The position numbers were made by a program, and so were the translations under genes. The notes beneath the pieces are model-generated. The model was not told the DNA's origin and did not search any database. It saw only the letters and a list, made by a program, of their open reading frames with translations. Of a stretch of DNA of 64,000 nucleotides, positions 25,001 to 32,492 are shown piece by piece (within the stretch, counting starts at the first letter, position 1; each line of letters begins with the position of its first letter). This DNA is from Holophagales bacterium (GTDB taxonomy: Bacteria > Acidobacteriota > Thermoanaerobaculia > Multivoradales > Multivoraceae): contig VXSP01000025.1 of the NCBI GenBank assembly GCA_009837885.1, forward strand, positions 1 through 64,000, in the 5' to 3' direction.

Positions 25001-25373
25001 CTTCGTGGCTCTCGACCAGCAGACCGAGGACCCGGCTACCGAGCGGCATCGTGGTGGCGTAGGCGAGCGGAACGCCGGGGACCATGCCCTCGGGAGCGTC
25101 GACGTAGGGGACGATGTGCTCGACCGGGCGGCGGATGATGTCGCAGCCGGTCAGGCCGGCGAGCGACGCGGTCCCACCCAGCATGGCGAGCACGCCGCGC
25201 CGGCTGACGCCGTCCCGCAGCAGCTCGGCCGGCGCTTCCGACGCACCCTCCGGGAACTCACGGTGCAGGAAGTCGGCCGACCGGGAGTCTCCCCCAGGTC
25301 GCTCCAGGTCACGGCGCTGCTCCAGGCTGCGCCAGTAGGTCTTGTCCGGCCGCTTGCCGTTGCCCACGCTCAT
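22071..25373 (-). CDS. actB: ActB-like molybdopterin-oxidoreductase/iron-sulfur fusion subunit
   Basis: 1100 residues from the ATG at 25373, overlapping the ActA stop (ATGA); a GTG at 25382 is an alternative. The internal twin-arginine signal SRRGVLAMLGG ends in a lipobox-like LAGLTGC. Residues ~120-740 form a molybdopterin-oxidoreductase-like domain with an acidic low-complexity insert (~535-575). The last third holds three ferredoxin-type blocks: CVGCNACMIACQ; CMQCENAPCEQVC with CIGTRYCSNNC; and CTYCVQ with CQQACP. These would hold four Fe-S clusters. In alternative complex III, ActB carries clusters but no molybdenum cofactor and faces the periplasm. Its usual membrane partner ActC (NrfD) is missing here. 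Confidence 0.9.
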   Translation of the reverse strand: MSVGNGKRPDKTYWRSLEQRRDLERPGGDSRSADFLHREFPEGASEAPAELLRDGVSRRGVLAMLGGTASLAGLTGCDIIRRPVEHIVPYVDAPEGMVPGVPLAYATTMPLGSRVLGLLVESHEGRPTKVEGNELHPFSEGASSVWAQASMLDLYDPDRSKSVRFGDEASSWEDFVAAWTEGDLGPAADGTGFAILAEPSSSPTLIRLREALLDRYPQARWVSWAPVSEENIDQGTALVAGEHVQALYHLDRAQVLLTLDSDFLSTEGDSVRNLRGYSRARRVNEEGGGSPLRHYAVDGVHSVTAANADHRLRVQSGRVAAFVARLGSALASHGLELPLDTGAPAGDIDDAWVDALARDLIAHRGAGLIVAGNRQPAAVHAAVYALNSALGNAGSTVTYHRTPDSGSSSDADLAALAAAIREGAVDRLLVLGANPAYSAPADLDFSAALDSLGSAGAVIHVGAYRDETSRFARWHVPLTHYLESWSDARATDGTASVVQPLIEPLYGAKSLVEVLALAALGESRDGRDLVRETWSGILGLPLEEETGEAAAAGASPAEEADTEAAAEGREGDEADAEAVPVDPMSLPFPVALSEFEVAWRKVLHDGLLDGSAAPAADLPAIAPEDGAAALRAAGNAALAPATSDDLEIVFRCSPAVHDGRFANNGWLQELPDAMTKLTWDNAALISPATAGVLGLENEDLVTVACGERELELPVWKVPGQADNTVTLDLGYGRDFAGRIASAANMAGHSPGRNAYLLRTSEAPDLSRGTLSPTGGTYPLAQTQDHHSMEGRPIVREADLDYFEAHPDFATAHSEKPHENSMWNEWTYQDSPQWGMTIDLNACVGCNACMIACQSENNVPIVGKEQVMEGREMHWLRIDRYFSDEGEFGGMLRDLVHDLPSEPQTSFQPVPCMQCENAPCEQVCPVAATVHDSEGLNAMVYNRCIGTRYCSNNCPYKVRRFNYFNFTKDTPEVMKLGKNPDVTIRSRGVMEKCTYCVQRISRAKVDAKQDGRGLADGDVVTACQQACPADAIRFGDITDAASGVSEAKASPRNYNLLDDLHTKPRTTYLAKIRHPNREITPAPPPAEDHGGEDAGHGEDAH

Positions 25374-26017
25374 CGATGGCACCCCGTGCAGTCCTCGGGC
25401 GGCGAAAGCGCCCGTTCCGCGATCGCCAGTTCGGCGAAGGCGTCGTGGTCACCGGTCGGTATCCACTCCATGTCGGTCACCGCCTCGAGCGGACGCAGGT
25501 GCGGACCCGGGTCGCGGTGGCAGTCGAGGCACCAGCTCATGCTCAGGGACTCCGCCTGGTAGACGACCTCCATCTCGTGGACCGGACCGTGGCAGGTTCC
25601 GCAGCCGACGCCGGCTCCGACGTGAACGCTGTGGTCGAAGAAGGCGTAGTCGGGCAGGTTGTGGATGCGCACCCAGCGCATCGGACGATCCTGCTCGATG
25701 CTCTTGCGAATCGGCTCCAGCAGTTCGCTGTCCCGGACAGCGACGTGGTGGCAGTTCATGCAGACCTGGGTCGGGGGCACGTTGGACACCGCCGACTCCT
25801 CGACGGAGGCGTGGCAGTAGCGGCAGTCGAGGCCGAGTTCGCCCACGTGGAGGGCGTGGCTGTAGGGCACCGGCTGCGCCGGGCGGTAGCCGACGTCCGT
25901 GTACTCGGGCGAGAAAAACCACCAGATGCCGCCCACGACGACGGCGCCGACCACCGGCAGGGCGACCGCCGCGTACAGCGGTAGCCTGAGGGTCCACTTG
26001 GGGAAGATCTGAGGCAA
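25370..26017 (-). CDS. actA: ActA-like membrane-anchored pentaheme cytochrome c
   Basis: 215 residues. One N-terminal helix (LYAAVALPVVGAVVVGGIWW, residues 14-33) is followed by a periplasmic domain with five CxxCH sites: C65-H69, C86-H90, C139-H143, C163-H167 and C210-H214, the last at the extreme C-terminus. Extra histidines (HALHVG, DHSVHVG) are candidate distal ligands. Five haems, one anchor and immediate coupling to an ActB gene match ActA of alternative complex III (quinol:electron-acceptor oxidoreductase). It is the first gene of the operon, 55 bp downstream of a sigma70-like promoter on the minus strand. Confidence 0.9.
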   Translation of the reverse strand: MPQIFPKWTLRLPLYAAVALPVVGAVVVGGIWWFFSPEYTDVGYRPAQPVPYSHALHVGELGLDCRYCHASVEESAVSNVPPTQVCMNCHHVAVRDSELLEPIRKSIEQDRPMRWVRIHNLPDYAFFDHSVHVGAGVGCGTCHGPVHEMEVVYQAESLSMSWCLDCHRDPGPHLRPLEAVTDMEWIPTGDHDAFAELAIAERALSPPEDCTGCHR

Positions 26018-26033
26018 GTTTCCGTACCTTGAA

Positions 26034-26052
26034 GCAGGGTACGAAGCCCTGC
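26034..26052 (-). promoter_or_regulatory. 5'-UTR hairpin upstream of actA-like gene
   Basis: GCAGGG (26034-26039) and CCCTGC (26047-26052) form a 6-bp stem with a 7-base loop in the predicted leader, 17 bp before the actA-like ATG. It may protect the mRNA or modulate translation. It is too short to call a riboswitch. Confidence 0.3.
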
Positions 26053-26071
26053 CCGTCCTGCGGTCGCGCGG

Positions 26072-26100
26072 AGTGTACAGCGTGGGTTCGAGGCGGTCAA
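26072..26100 (-). promoter_or_regulatory. Predicted sigma70-type promoter of the respiratory operon
   Basis: On the minus strand TTGACC (26100-26095) and TACACT (26077-26072) are separated by exactly 17 bp, a near-consensus -35/-10 pair. The start would be near 26066, giving a leader of about 50 bases before the actA-like ATG at 26017. It is the best promoter match in the 110-bp divergent gap with the SCO1 gene. Confidence 0.6.
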
Positions 26101-26127
26101 AGCCCGGCGCCGGGATAGGGTCGGAGC

Positions 26128-26784
26128 ATGTCCGAGGAGCGGCTTTCCGGCCCTGACGAGGGGGCGAAGAAGCCCCGCAGGCGCCTGCTGAACCCCTGGC
26201 TTCTCGCGGCGCTGGCGGGGCTCGTCCTGATCCCGGCGATCAGGCCGCTGCTCCGGTTCGAACCCGATCCGCCGCCGGTCCTGCGGCAGTTGCCCGACTG
26301 GCGACTGGTCGACCAGAACGGTGAGTCGTTCGGCAGCGACGAACTGGCGGGCGAGGTCTACGTTGCCTCCTTCCTGTTCACGCGCTGCGCCACGATCTGT
26401 CCGCGCCTCACGGCCTCGCTGCGCCAGTTGGAGCGGCGCTACCGCGAGGAGGGCGTCGAGGACGTGAGGCTGGTGAGCTTCTCGGTCGACCCGGAGCACG
26501 ACACCCCGGAGCGGCTCCGCGACTACGCCGGGAGCCGAAGCCTCGACCTGGAGCACTGGAGTCTCCTCACCGGCGCCGAGCCGGAAGTGCGTTCGATCGT
26601 CGTCGACGGTTTCGCCTTGCCGATGGGAGAGCGGCTGGACCTCGCCGGCGGTCTGGTCGACGTCGCGCACGCGGCGCGGCTGGCCCTCGTCGACCGCGAC
26701 GGCGGCGTCCGCGGCTACTACGGCTCGGACGCCGTCGGCCTGGACGAGGTCTTCCACCGCACCCGCCAGATCCTGGCGGAGTAG
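26128..26784 (+). CDS. SCO1/SenC-family copper chaperone or thiol protein
   Basis: 218 residues. A cytoplasmic basic start, one helix (WLLAALAGLVLIPAIRPLL, 24-42), then a periplasmic thioredoxin-like fold. The copper-binding CxxxC is C87/C91 (FTRCATICPR), with His181 in VDVAHAARLAL and the family motif SFSVDPEHDTPERL. SCO proteins metallate or reduce the CuA site of cytochrome c oxidase. No CuA oxidase gene is in the window. Divergence from the respiratory operon suggests a link to its maturation, but the target may lie elsewhere. GGAG lies 5 bases before the ATG. It ends 5 bp from the convergent diheme lipoprotein gene. Confidence 0.9.
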   Translation: MSEERLSGPDEGAKKPRRRLLNPWLLAALAGLVLIPAIRPLLRFEPDPPPVLRQLPDWRLVDQNGESFGSDELAGEVYVASFLFTRCATICPRLTASLRQLERRYREEGVEDVRLVSFSVDPEHDTPERLRDYAGSRSLDLEHWSLLTGAEPEVRSIVVDGFALPMGERLDLAGGLVDVAHAARLALVDRDGGVRGYYGSDAVGLDEVFHRTRQILAE

Positions 26785-26789
26785 CGCCG

Positions 26790-27902
26790 TCAGGCTTCGG
26801 GCGGCGGTTCCATCTCCAGGATCCACTGGCGAATCAGCTCCACGGCTTCGACATCGACCAGGCCGCGGCCGATTTCGGGCATCGCGATGCCCGGGTGGGT
26901 CGATTCGAGCCGGTACAGAAGGATCGACTCGTCGGGCTTGCCTGGGACGACGGCGTAGACCCGGTCGCCGGTGCCGAGGCCGGCGGCGACCGGGTGCTTG
27001 TAGACACCGAGGCGGGTGCGGTTGTCGTGGTCCTTGCGGAGGTCGAGGCCCGAAGTGCGTCCGCTGCCCGTCAGGTTGTGGCAGTGAGCGCAGTTGATGT
27101 CGAGCCAGGTGCGCGCCCGCTCGTCGACGCTGCCGGAGGGGGCGACGTTCCAGACCGGCGCGCGCGGCGCTTCGGCGGCCGGCGGCGCGCCCTCGAGAAA
27201 GCCGGTGCGCCGCCATCGTTCGAGCTGGTTTTCCCGCAGGGTCGTGCCGCCGGGGTCGGAGTAGGTGTACTCGCGGTTCAGTTGCGCCGCCTGGGGCCCG
27301 ATCGGCAGTACGCGCTCGCCGTCCGTCCGGTGGCAGGTCTTGCACTGGTTCGCGTTCGGCACCCGGTACGTGTGCTCGATCCTCGCGCCCCCGGCGTCGA
27401 TCCACGACACCTCGAGCGGCCCGCCGACGATCTCGAGTTCGGCGTCGGTCAGCTCGGCGTTCCAGATGTACGGCAGACCCACCCAACCGTCCGCCTCGTG
27501 GACGAGCAGCCTGGTCTCCAGCGGCCGCAGGCCTTCCTCGGGAACACGGAAGTCCGTCGGATAGGCGAAGGTCTTCGAGATGACCGTGCCGACCGGGAAC
27601 TCGAACGGGCCCTCTTCGCGGTACAGCGCGGGTTCGACGTCGCCGCCGGGCCGTTCCGGCAGGCGCACGAAGCGGAACTTCAGCGCGTAGTCCGAGAACA
27701 GTGCCGTGTTCAGGTCGTAGGGCTCGACGCCGGCGGCCGGGATGTGGCTCGCCAGCTCCCCGGCGAACAGTCCCCAGGCGGAAAGCTCCGCCGGGTATCG
27801 GGCGAATGGTCCCTCACCGGAACCGCGCTCGCCGGCCGCGCAGCCCGCGAGCGCGAGTGCGGCGAGCGCCAGTGCCGCGTGTTGCGCTCTACGGAGCGCC
27901 AC
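26790..27902 (-). CDS. SO2930/HNE_0200-family diheme c-type cytochrome lipoprotein
   Basis: 370 residues with the lipobox LALAGC (Cys21). The N-terminal ~160 residues carry family-typical strings: LSAWGLFAG, YDLNTALFSDYALKFRFVRL, FPVGTVISKTFAYPTDF, RPLETRLLVHEADGWVGLPY. Two haem sites follow, NQCKTCHR and INCAHCHN. The closing AMPEIGRGLVDVEAVELIRQ looks like a cytochrome c C-terminal helix with a distal methionine. The family is known to occur as a gene pair with a parallel beta-helix lipoprotein, sometimes as a fusion; its function is unknown. Here the pair is present and overlaps by 14 bp. Probably periplasmic or surface redox, from the haems and signal peptides. Confidence 0.88.
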   Translation of the reverse strand: MALRRAQHAALALAALALAGCAAGERGSGEGPFARYPAELSAWGLFAGELASHIPAAGVEPYDLNTALFSDYALKFRFVRLPERPGGDVEPALYREEGPFEFPVGTVISKTFAYPTDFRVPEEGLRPLETRLLVHEADGWVGLPYIWNAELTDAELEIVGGPLEVSWIDAGGARIEHTYRVPNANQCKTCHRTDGERVLPIGPQAAQLNREYTYSDPGGTTLRENQLERWRRTGFLEGAPPAAEAPRAPVWNVAPSGSVDERARTWLDINCAHCHNLTGSGRTSGLDLRKDHDNRTRLGVYKHPVAAGLGTGDRVYAVVPGKPDESILLYRLESTHPGIAMPEIGRGLVDVEAVELIRQWILEMEPPPEA

Positions 27903-29139
27903 CGGTCGCCGCGCCGAGATCGACCGGCTGCGGTACCGCCGGCAGCGCGCCCTGGTGCGCCGCCAGGTCCGTGCTCACGTTCGGCTCGCCGCCCGCGAAG
28001 ACGGAACCGAGATCGAGGTTCACGAAGTCCGCGTCGCCGTTGTTCTCGATGTACAGCCGCAGGTCCGCGGGCACCTCGCCCTCGACCATCTTGTCCGGGT
28101 TCGAAACGCCGTCCCAGACGATGTCCGGGAAGGCGCCGCCCGCGAGGGCGACGAAAGCGTCCGCGAAGTCGCCGTTCGGGCTCTCGCCGCCGCCGACGAA
28201 CTCGTTGCCGTGGATGTAGACGCCCTCGGTGTAGGGGTCGTAGCCGGGATCGTTGTAGGCGCGACCGGTCGAGAGGTAGGAGATGACCGCCAGGTTCGAG
28301 TTCTGGTTGTCGTGGATCCGGTTCTCGAACAGTTCGACATTGTCGCTCGCCATCACGATGATCCCGGAGCCGGCCGGGATCGTCGACACGATCGCGCCTT
28401 CCTTGCCGAAGTTCGGCAGGTTGTTCTCGACGATGTCGTTGTCGTAGACGCGGGCGTCGCGGCCGTCCTTGACCGGCAGCTCCGGCAGCGAGAAGACGAG
28501 CAGGCCGCCGGTGTTGCCGTGGGCCCGGTTGCCGTAGACGTCGGCGCCGGTCGTGTTCTCGATCTCGATGCCGGCCACGTTCTCCCAGACCTCGTTGCGC
28601 CGGACGACGACGTTGGCGGACTGGCCGACGTAGATGCCGGCGTCCGAGGCGCCGCGCACCCGGCTGTCCTCGACCAGGACGTTCGTGACCTGGACCGGGT
28701 AGAGCCCGTAGGCGCCGTTGTTCGTGTCGGGTCCGTTCGTCCATTCGACCCGGACGCTCCGGAAGGCGGCGCCGGTGGTCCCTTCCACCTTGATGCCGTC
28801 GCCCCTCGTGTTCTCGACCGCGAGGTTCTCGACCGTGAAGTCGTCGGCGGTGGCGAGGATCCCCTCGCCGCCCGTCCCCGGGGCCTGCGCCGAGAAGTCG
28901 AGAATCGTCTCGTCCATGCCCTGGCCGCGCAGGGTGACGCCCTCGACGTCCAGGGACAGGGTGGCGTCGAGCTCGAAGTGTCCGGCCGCGAGCTCGATGA
29001 CCGCCCCGGGCTCGGCCGTCAGCAGCGCCTCCTGGAGCGTCCGGTGGTCGTTGTCTCCGGGGCGCAGCGTGGCGTCCTGCTGCGCGCAGGCGGCAAGCGT
29101 GAGCAGGCAGACCGAGGTGCAGAGTATGTTGTGCTTCAT
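27889..29139 (-). CDS. Parallel beta-helix repeat lipoprotein, partner of the diheme cytochrome
   Basis: 416 residues. The signal peptide ends LLTLAAC (Cys18), so it is a lipoprotein. Right-handed beta-helix turns run through residues ~60-330, for example [98 protein letters not shown] and [20 protein letters not shown]. This is the partner family (TIGR03805-like) of the SO2930/HNE_0200 diheme protein. The beta-helix suggests a carbohydrate- or surface-binding role, but catalytic residues cannot be assigned. It is first gene of the pair, divergent from a cytochrome c'-like gene. Confidence 0.88.
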   Translation of the reverse strand: MKHNILCTSVCLLTLAACAQQDATLRPGDNDHRTLQEALLTAEPGAVIELAAGHFELDATLSLDVEGVTLRGQGMDETILDFSAQAPGTGGEGILATADDFTVENLAVENTRGDGIKVEGTTGAAFRSVRVEWTNGPDTNNGAYGLYPVQVTNVLVEDSRVRGASDAGIYVGQSANVVVRRNEVWENVAGIEIENTTGADVYGNRAHGNTGGLLVFSLPELPVKDGRDARVYDNDIVENNLPNFGKEGAIVSTIPAGSGIIVMASDNVELFENRIHDNQNSNLAVISYLSTGRAYNDPGYDPYTEGVYIHGNEFVGGGESPNGDFADAFVALAGGAFPDIVWDGVSNPDKMVEGEVPADLRLYIENNGDADFVNLDLGSVFAGGEPNVSTDLAAHQGALPAVPQPVDLGAATGGAP

Positions 29140-29214
29140 GGCTGGGGTTTTGTCTCCGGGTCGTTACCTGGCCGGTCGAGTCGTGCCATCATAGCCCCCG
29201 AAGGGGGAGACTTC

Positions 29215-29727
29215 ATGGCCCGAAAGATCGTAGTCGCCGCGCTCGTCGCCGGCCTCGCTGCCGCGGCGGCCGCGCGTGACGACGGCCCGGTTCCCGAGCC
29301 GGAACCGATCGGCACGATGAGCGAGCTGATGATCAAGCTCATGTATCCGGCCTCGGACGCCATCCTCTATGTCGAGAGCCGGGCCCCGACCAACGAGGTC
29401 GAGTGGAACGAGCTCCAGGCGCAGGCGCTCCTCCTGGCCGAGTCGGCCAACCTGATCATGATGCCGAGCCGCGTGGTCGGAGACCGGGACGAGTGGATGC
29501 GCGACGCCCGGCTGATGTTCGATGCCGGCGCCGCGGCCTACGAGGCCGCCCTCGAGCAGGACCTGGACGCGCTGATCGCCTTGAACGAGCAGGTCTACAT
29601 GTCCTGCGTCGTATGCCACCGCCGCACCCGGCCGGACTACGGGAGGAACTACAAGCGCTTCGACGATCCGCCGGCCGCGGCAAGTCCCCCTGTTGAGGAA
29701 GGGCGAGCGCGGAACGGGCCGCGGTGA
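29215..29727 (+). CDS. Cytochrome c'-like monoheme protein
   Basis: 170 residues from the ATG at 29215, preceded by a GGGGGAG ribosome-binding site. That site lies inside a CCCCC-GAA-GGGGG hairpin, which could mask it. A short signal peptide (VVAALVAGLAAAAAA) precedes a helical domain beginning GTMSELMIKLMYPASDAILY. The only CxxCH, CVVCH (C131, C134, H135), is close to the C-terminus, as in cytochrome c'/c556 four-helix proteins. Such proteins bind NO or CO or carry electrons in the periplasm. Its neighbours are the diheme/beta-helix pair. An in-frame extension upstream to 27742 is antisense to that pair and was rejected. Confidence 0.8.
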   Translation: MARKIVVAALVAGLAAAAAARDDGPVPEPEPIGTMSELMIKLMYPASDAILYVESRAPTNEVEWNELQAQALLLAESANLIMMPSRVVGDRDEWMRDARLMFDAGAAAYEAALEQDLDALIALNEQVYMSCVVCHRRTRPDYGRNYKRFDDPPAAASPPVEEGRARNGPR

Positions 29728-29736
29728 CGCTGCTCC

Positions 29737-30600
29737 TCAGATCCCGGAAAACGCCGTAGGTCGCAGGAACACGTTCTCGATGCGCGAGACGGTTCCCTTG
29801 TAGTAGTCCATGTCGCGCATCCGGATCCACTCGGGGTGGCCGCCGAACGCCTGCCAGTGCTCGCGGTGCGATTCCATGTCGGGCGCGGAGAGGATGTAGA
29901 CGAGGGCCGGCACGTCCTCGCCGATCAGGAGTTCGGCAAACAGCAGAGGCGCCATGTCGACATCCCGCATGATGTCGATCTCACCGTTGTCGAACATGTG
30001 GACCTTGCGCCGGGCCGTCTCCTCGTTATGGCTTTCGTACAGGCGCAGTTCGAAGATCCGGTCCTCTGCGGCGACGGTCTGTGGCGGCAGTTCCATCACC
30101 GGCATTCCCTTGAAGGCGCGCAGGAACCAGCTCTCCATCCGTTCGTAGATCGGCTCCTGCCTCGGAGTCGCGTACATCGGCGCGGCGGCCTCCAGGTACT
30201 CGGCGTCGGCTTCGAGCGTCGACTTCATTGCCGTGAAGTCCTCGATCGTCGGGAACGCGATGATCGCCCACAGGGAGAGCGCATCCACCGGGTCGACCGG
30301 CTCCTCCGCCTCGGCGGGGGGCTCGACTCCGAACACGCCCACCCGGTCGAACCCGGCCCGGTTGAGCGCCGGCACCAGGGCGTTCTCCAGGTAGGCGAGG
30401 ACGGTTTGCCGGCTGTCCTCGTCGGCCAGGCGGTAGCGGCGGATCTCGTAGTACTCCCGTTCCGGTTCGCTCCCCGCCGCGGCCTCAGCGCCGGGCGCCG
30501 GCTCCGGAGCTTCAGCCGGCGCGCAGGCCAGGACCAGGGCGGCGCTCATGGCGACGGCCACGAGCGGAAGCGAACGCGGGGGCTGCTGCGTCATCGACAT
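29737..30600 (-). CDS. NIPSNAP-family lipoprotein
   Basis: 287 residues with a lipobox (LVLAC, about Cys26) and an A/P/E-rich linker. The NIPSNAP pattern of paired alpha+beta ferredoxin-like folds follows: EYYEIRRYRLADEDSRQTVL, LWAIIAFPTIEDF, then RIFELRLYESHNEETARRKV and VYILSAPDMESHREHWQAFG. NIPSNAP domains have no settled enzymatic role; secreted versions are frequent in Acidobacteriota and Planctomycetota. It converges with the cytochrome c'-like gene (9-bp gap) and lies 31 bp downstream of the alpha/beta hydrolase gene on the same strand. Confidence 0.82.
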   Translation of the reverse strand: MSMTQQPPRSLPLVAVAMSAALVLACAPAEAPEPAPGAEAAAGSEPEREYYEIRRYRLADEDSRQTVLAYLENALVPALNRAGFDRVGVFGVEPPAEAEEPVDPVDALSLWAIIAFPTIEDFTAMKSTLEADAEYLEAAAPMYATPRQEPIYERMESWFLRAFKGMPVMELPPQTVAAEDRIFELRLYESHNEETARRKVHMFDNGEIDIMRDVDMAPLLFAELLIGEDVPALVYILSAPDMESHREHWQAFGGHPEWIRMRDMDYYKGTVSRIENVFLRPTAFSGI

Positions 30601-30631
30601 GCTGCGATCTCCTGTGACTCCGGTGGCGCGC

Positions 30632-31564
30632 TCACTGCCTTGCCAGCAGCCAGGCGCGCATCGTGTTCGAGACGAGGTCGGCGGCTTCCAACTGGACCCA
30701 GTGGCCGACCGTCGGCACCGTGACCAGAGTGTAGTCGCGGTCGACCCAGTCCCAGGTGTTCTTGAGTCCGTCCTTGTCCACCGCCGTGTCCTTCAGGCCG
30801 TGGAACTGGAGGACCGGCATCTTGAGGTTCGGCAACTCGCCGCCGGCCGCGACGCCGCCGTAGTTCGCCCGGTAGTAGTTCAGCATGCCGTCCCAGTAGG
30901 AGCGGGAGAACGCCTCGCGGTAGTGGCCGGCCACCTTTTCGCCCTCGCTCTCGTAGCGGCCGAGCAGCCCCTCCGGCACCGGGCTGCCGTCCGGCTCGGA
31001 CGACGCGAAGTTCCGGGCGTACTGCACGTTGCGACGTTGCTCCTCGGTCGCGTTCGCAATCACGTTCGCGTAGCCGCGGGGGTGGGTGAGGTTCATGATG
31101 ACCAACCGCTTCACCTTGTCCGGATTCTCGATCGCGAAACGCCAGGCGATCGCCCCGCCCCAGTCGTGGCCGACCAGGTTGATCGGCGCGCCGAGATCCT
31201 CGACCACGGCCGCCACATCCGCCAGCAGGTGAGGCATGGCGTAGTCCTCGACGCGTTTCGGCTGGTCGCTCCGGTTGTAGCCGCGGAGGTCCATCGCCGC
31301 CGCGCGGAAGTCTCCCTCGAGCGCCGCCATCTGGTGCCGGTAGCTGTACCAGATGTCGGGAAACCCGTGGATGAAGAGGACCGGCTCGCCCTCTCCGAGG
31401 GTGACGTAGTGGATGCCGACGTCGCCGTTCTGCGCCGTGTGGTGTTCGACCCGGTCCCAGACGTCCGCGCTGGAATCGTCCGCGGCGAGTCCAACGGGAA
31501 GAACCGCGGCCGCGAGCAACAACGCCGCGCACCGAACCGAACGCCTGCGAGCCTGGACCAACAT
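30632..31564 (-). CDS. Secreted alpha/beta hydrolase, epoxide-hydrolase/haloalkane-dehalogenase-like
   Basis: 310 residues from the ATG at 31564, chosen because AGGAGGAGA lies at ideal spacing; an in-frame ATG at 31624 lacks one and would hide the signal peptide. Signal peptide: CAALLLAAAVLPVGLAAD. Family landmarks are HGFPD (oxyanion), GHDWGG with Asp nucleophile in the G-H-D-W-G elbow, LQFHGLKDTAVDK (acid region) and VGHWVQLE (catalytic His). The Asp nucleophile and HGFP motif point to an epoxide hydrolase or dehalogenase rather than an esterase. The natural substrate is unknown. The gene is probably cotranscribed with the NIPSNAP gene. Confidence 0.85.
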   Translation of the reverse strand: MLVQARRRSVRCAALLLAAAVLPVGLAADDSSADVWDRVEHHTAQNGDVGIHYVTLGEGEPVLFIHGFPDIWYSYRHQMAALEGDFRAAAMDLRGYNRSDQPKRVEDYAMPHLLADVAAVVEDLGAPINLVGHDWGGAIAWRFAIENPDKVKRLVIMNLTHPRGYANVIANATEEQRRNVQYARNFASSEPDGSPVPEGLLGRYESEGEKVAGHYREAFSRSYWDGMLNYYRANYGGVAAGGELPNLKMPVLQFHGLKDTAVDKDGLKNTWDWVDRDYTLVTVPTVGHWVQLEAADLVSNTMRAWLLARQ

Positions 31565-31720
31565 CGCGTCTCTCCTCCTGGCGTCAATCCGCCCGGGCAG
31601 TCCCGAGCGGTTGCTTGAGTTCACGTTCCGACCTCCCTGGAGTTGGGCGCGCCATCGTAGCAGCGAGCCGAAGTCACCGCGACAGCGGCCGGCCCGCCAT
31701 CGGGGCGACTCTTCTACGGG

Positions 31721-32296
31721 CTACTCGTCCGTGCCGACTTCCGCGGCGCTGCCCGGCCAGCGTACCCAGTAGCCGTCGGCCCAGACCAGGTCCTCGTTGA
31801 AGTCGGTACCGCGGAACGCGCCGACTTCGTAGGTGGATTGCGGCTGCGCGGTGTTCGAGCCGTCGCGCCCGCCGCTCCAGATGCCGATGACCTGCGTGCC
31901 GAGGAGCTGGTCCGAACCGGCGAAGCCGAACCGGTAGGGGTTGTTCCAGCCGTCCCGTTCGGGCACGTCCTGCAGGTAGAAGAACGTGTTCGACGGACGG
32001 AGCAGGGCGGAGAGGTCCGCGTGGGAGAAGTCGGGATAGGTGAACTCGCTCCAACTGAACGTGGCGGTCGTGCTTGAGCCGGCGGCCGCGGCGCTGACCT
32101 GGTCGGTCAGCCACTGCATCCAGGCCGAGCCGACGGCCTTCATGTCGGCCTGGGTGCGGGTCTGGTTCGCGTTCTGCAGCCCGGTCATCAGGTTCGGCAC
32201 CAGCAACGCGGAGATGATGCCGATGATCGCCACGACGATCAGGAGTTCGATCAGGGTGAAGCCGGCTTGCCGGCTGTGGGAGCGCGCTCCGGTCAT
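31721..32296 (-). CDS. Prepilin/pseudopilin (type IV pilin or type II secretion GspG-like)
   Basis: 191 residues. The class III signal RQAGFTLIELLIVVAIIGII has the prepilin peptidase site after Gly12, Phe+1 and Glu+5, then the single hydrophobic assembly helix. The globular part (DMKAVGSAWMQWLTDQ, FFYLQDVPERDGWNNPYRFG, VIGIWSGGRDG) looks like a GspG-type pseudopilin: the DGWNNPYRF string resembles the GspG calcium-loop region. It is alone here, with no other secretion or pilus gene adjacent. An AAGGAG site precedes the ATG. It is divergent from the ATP-grasp operon with a 196-bp gap in which I see no other feature. Confidence 0.85.
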   Translation of the reverse strand: MTGARSHSRQAGFTLIELLIVVAIIGIISALLVPNLMTGLQNANQTRTQADMKAVGSAWMQWLTDQVSAAAAGSSTTATFSWSEFTYPDFSHADLSALLRPSNTFFYLQDVPERDGWNNPYRFGFAGSDQLLGTQVIGIWSGGRDGSNTAQPQSTYEVGAFRGTDFNEDLVWADGYWVRWPGSAAEVGTDE

Positions 32297-32492
32297 CTTC
32301 GTGCTCCTTGATGTGAATTGAGGTCCGGCCGCGGCGGGTCTTGGGGGCGCTTCGCCGACGGCTTACAGGATGATACGGGGCGGAGGGCCGCGGTGTCCAA
32401 GCGGCGGGGGCCGGCTTCCCGCCCGCGACCTCCAGCGGGAGGGCTTACTCTTTCCTCCCCTGTAGGATACGCCCGTTCGGCAAACCGCTCGA

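Noticed and set aside
22071..25373. Active molybdenum enzyme reading of the ActB-like protein
   Set aside because: The family member in alternative complex III is known to lack the molybdenum cofactor, and no clear metal ligand was seen, so no catalytic molybdenum function is claimed.
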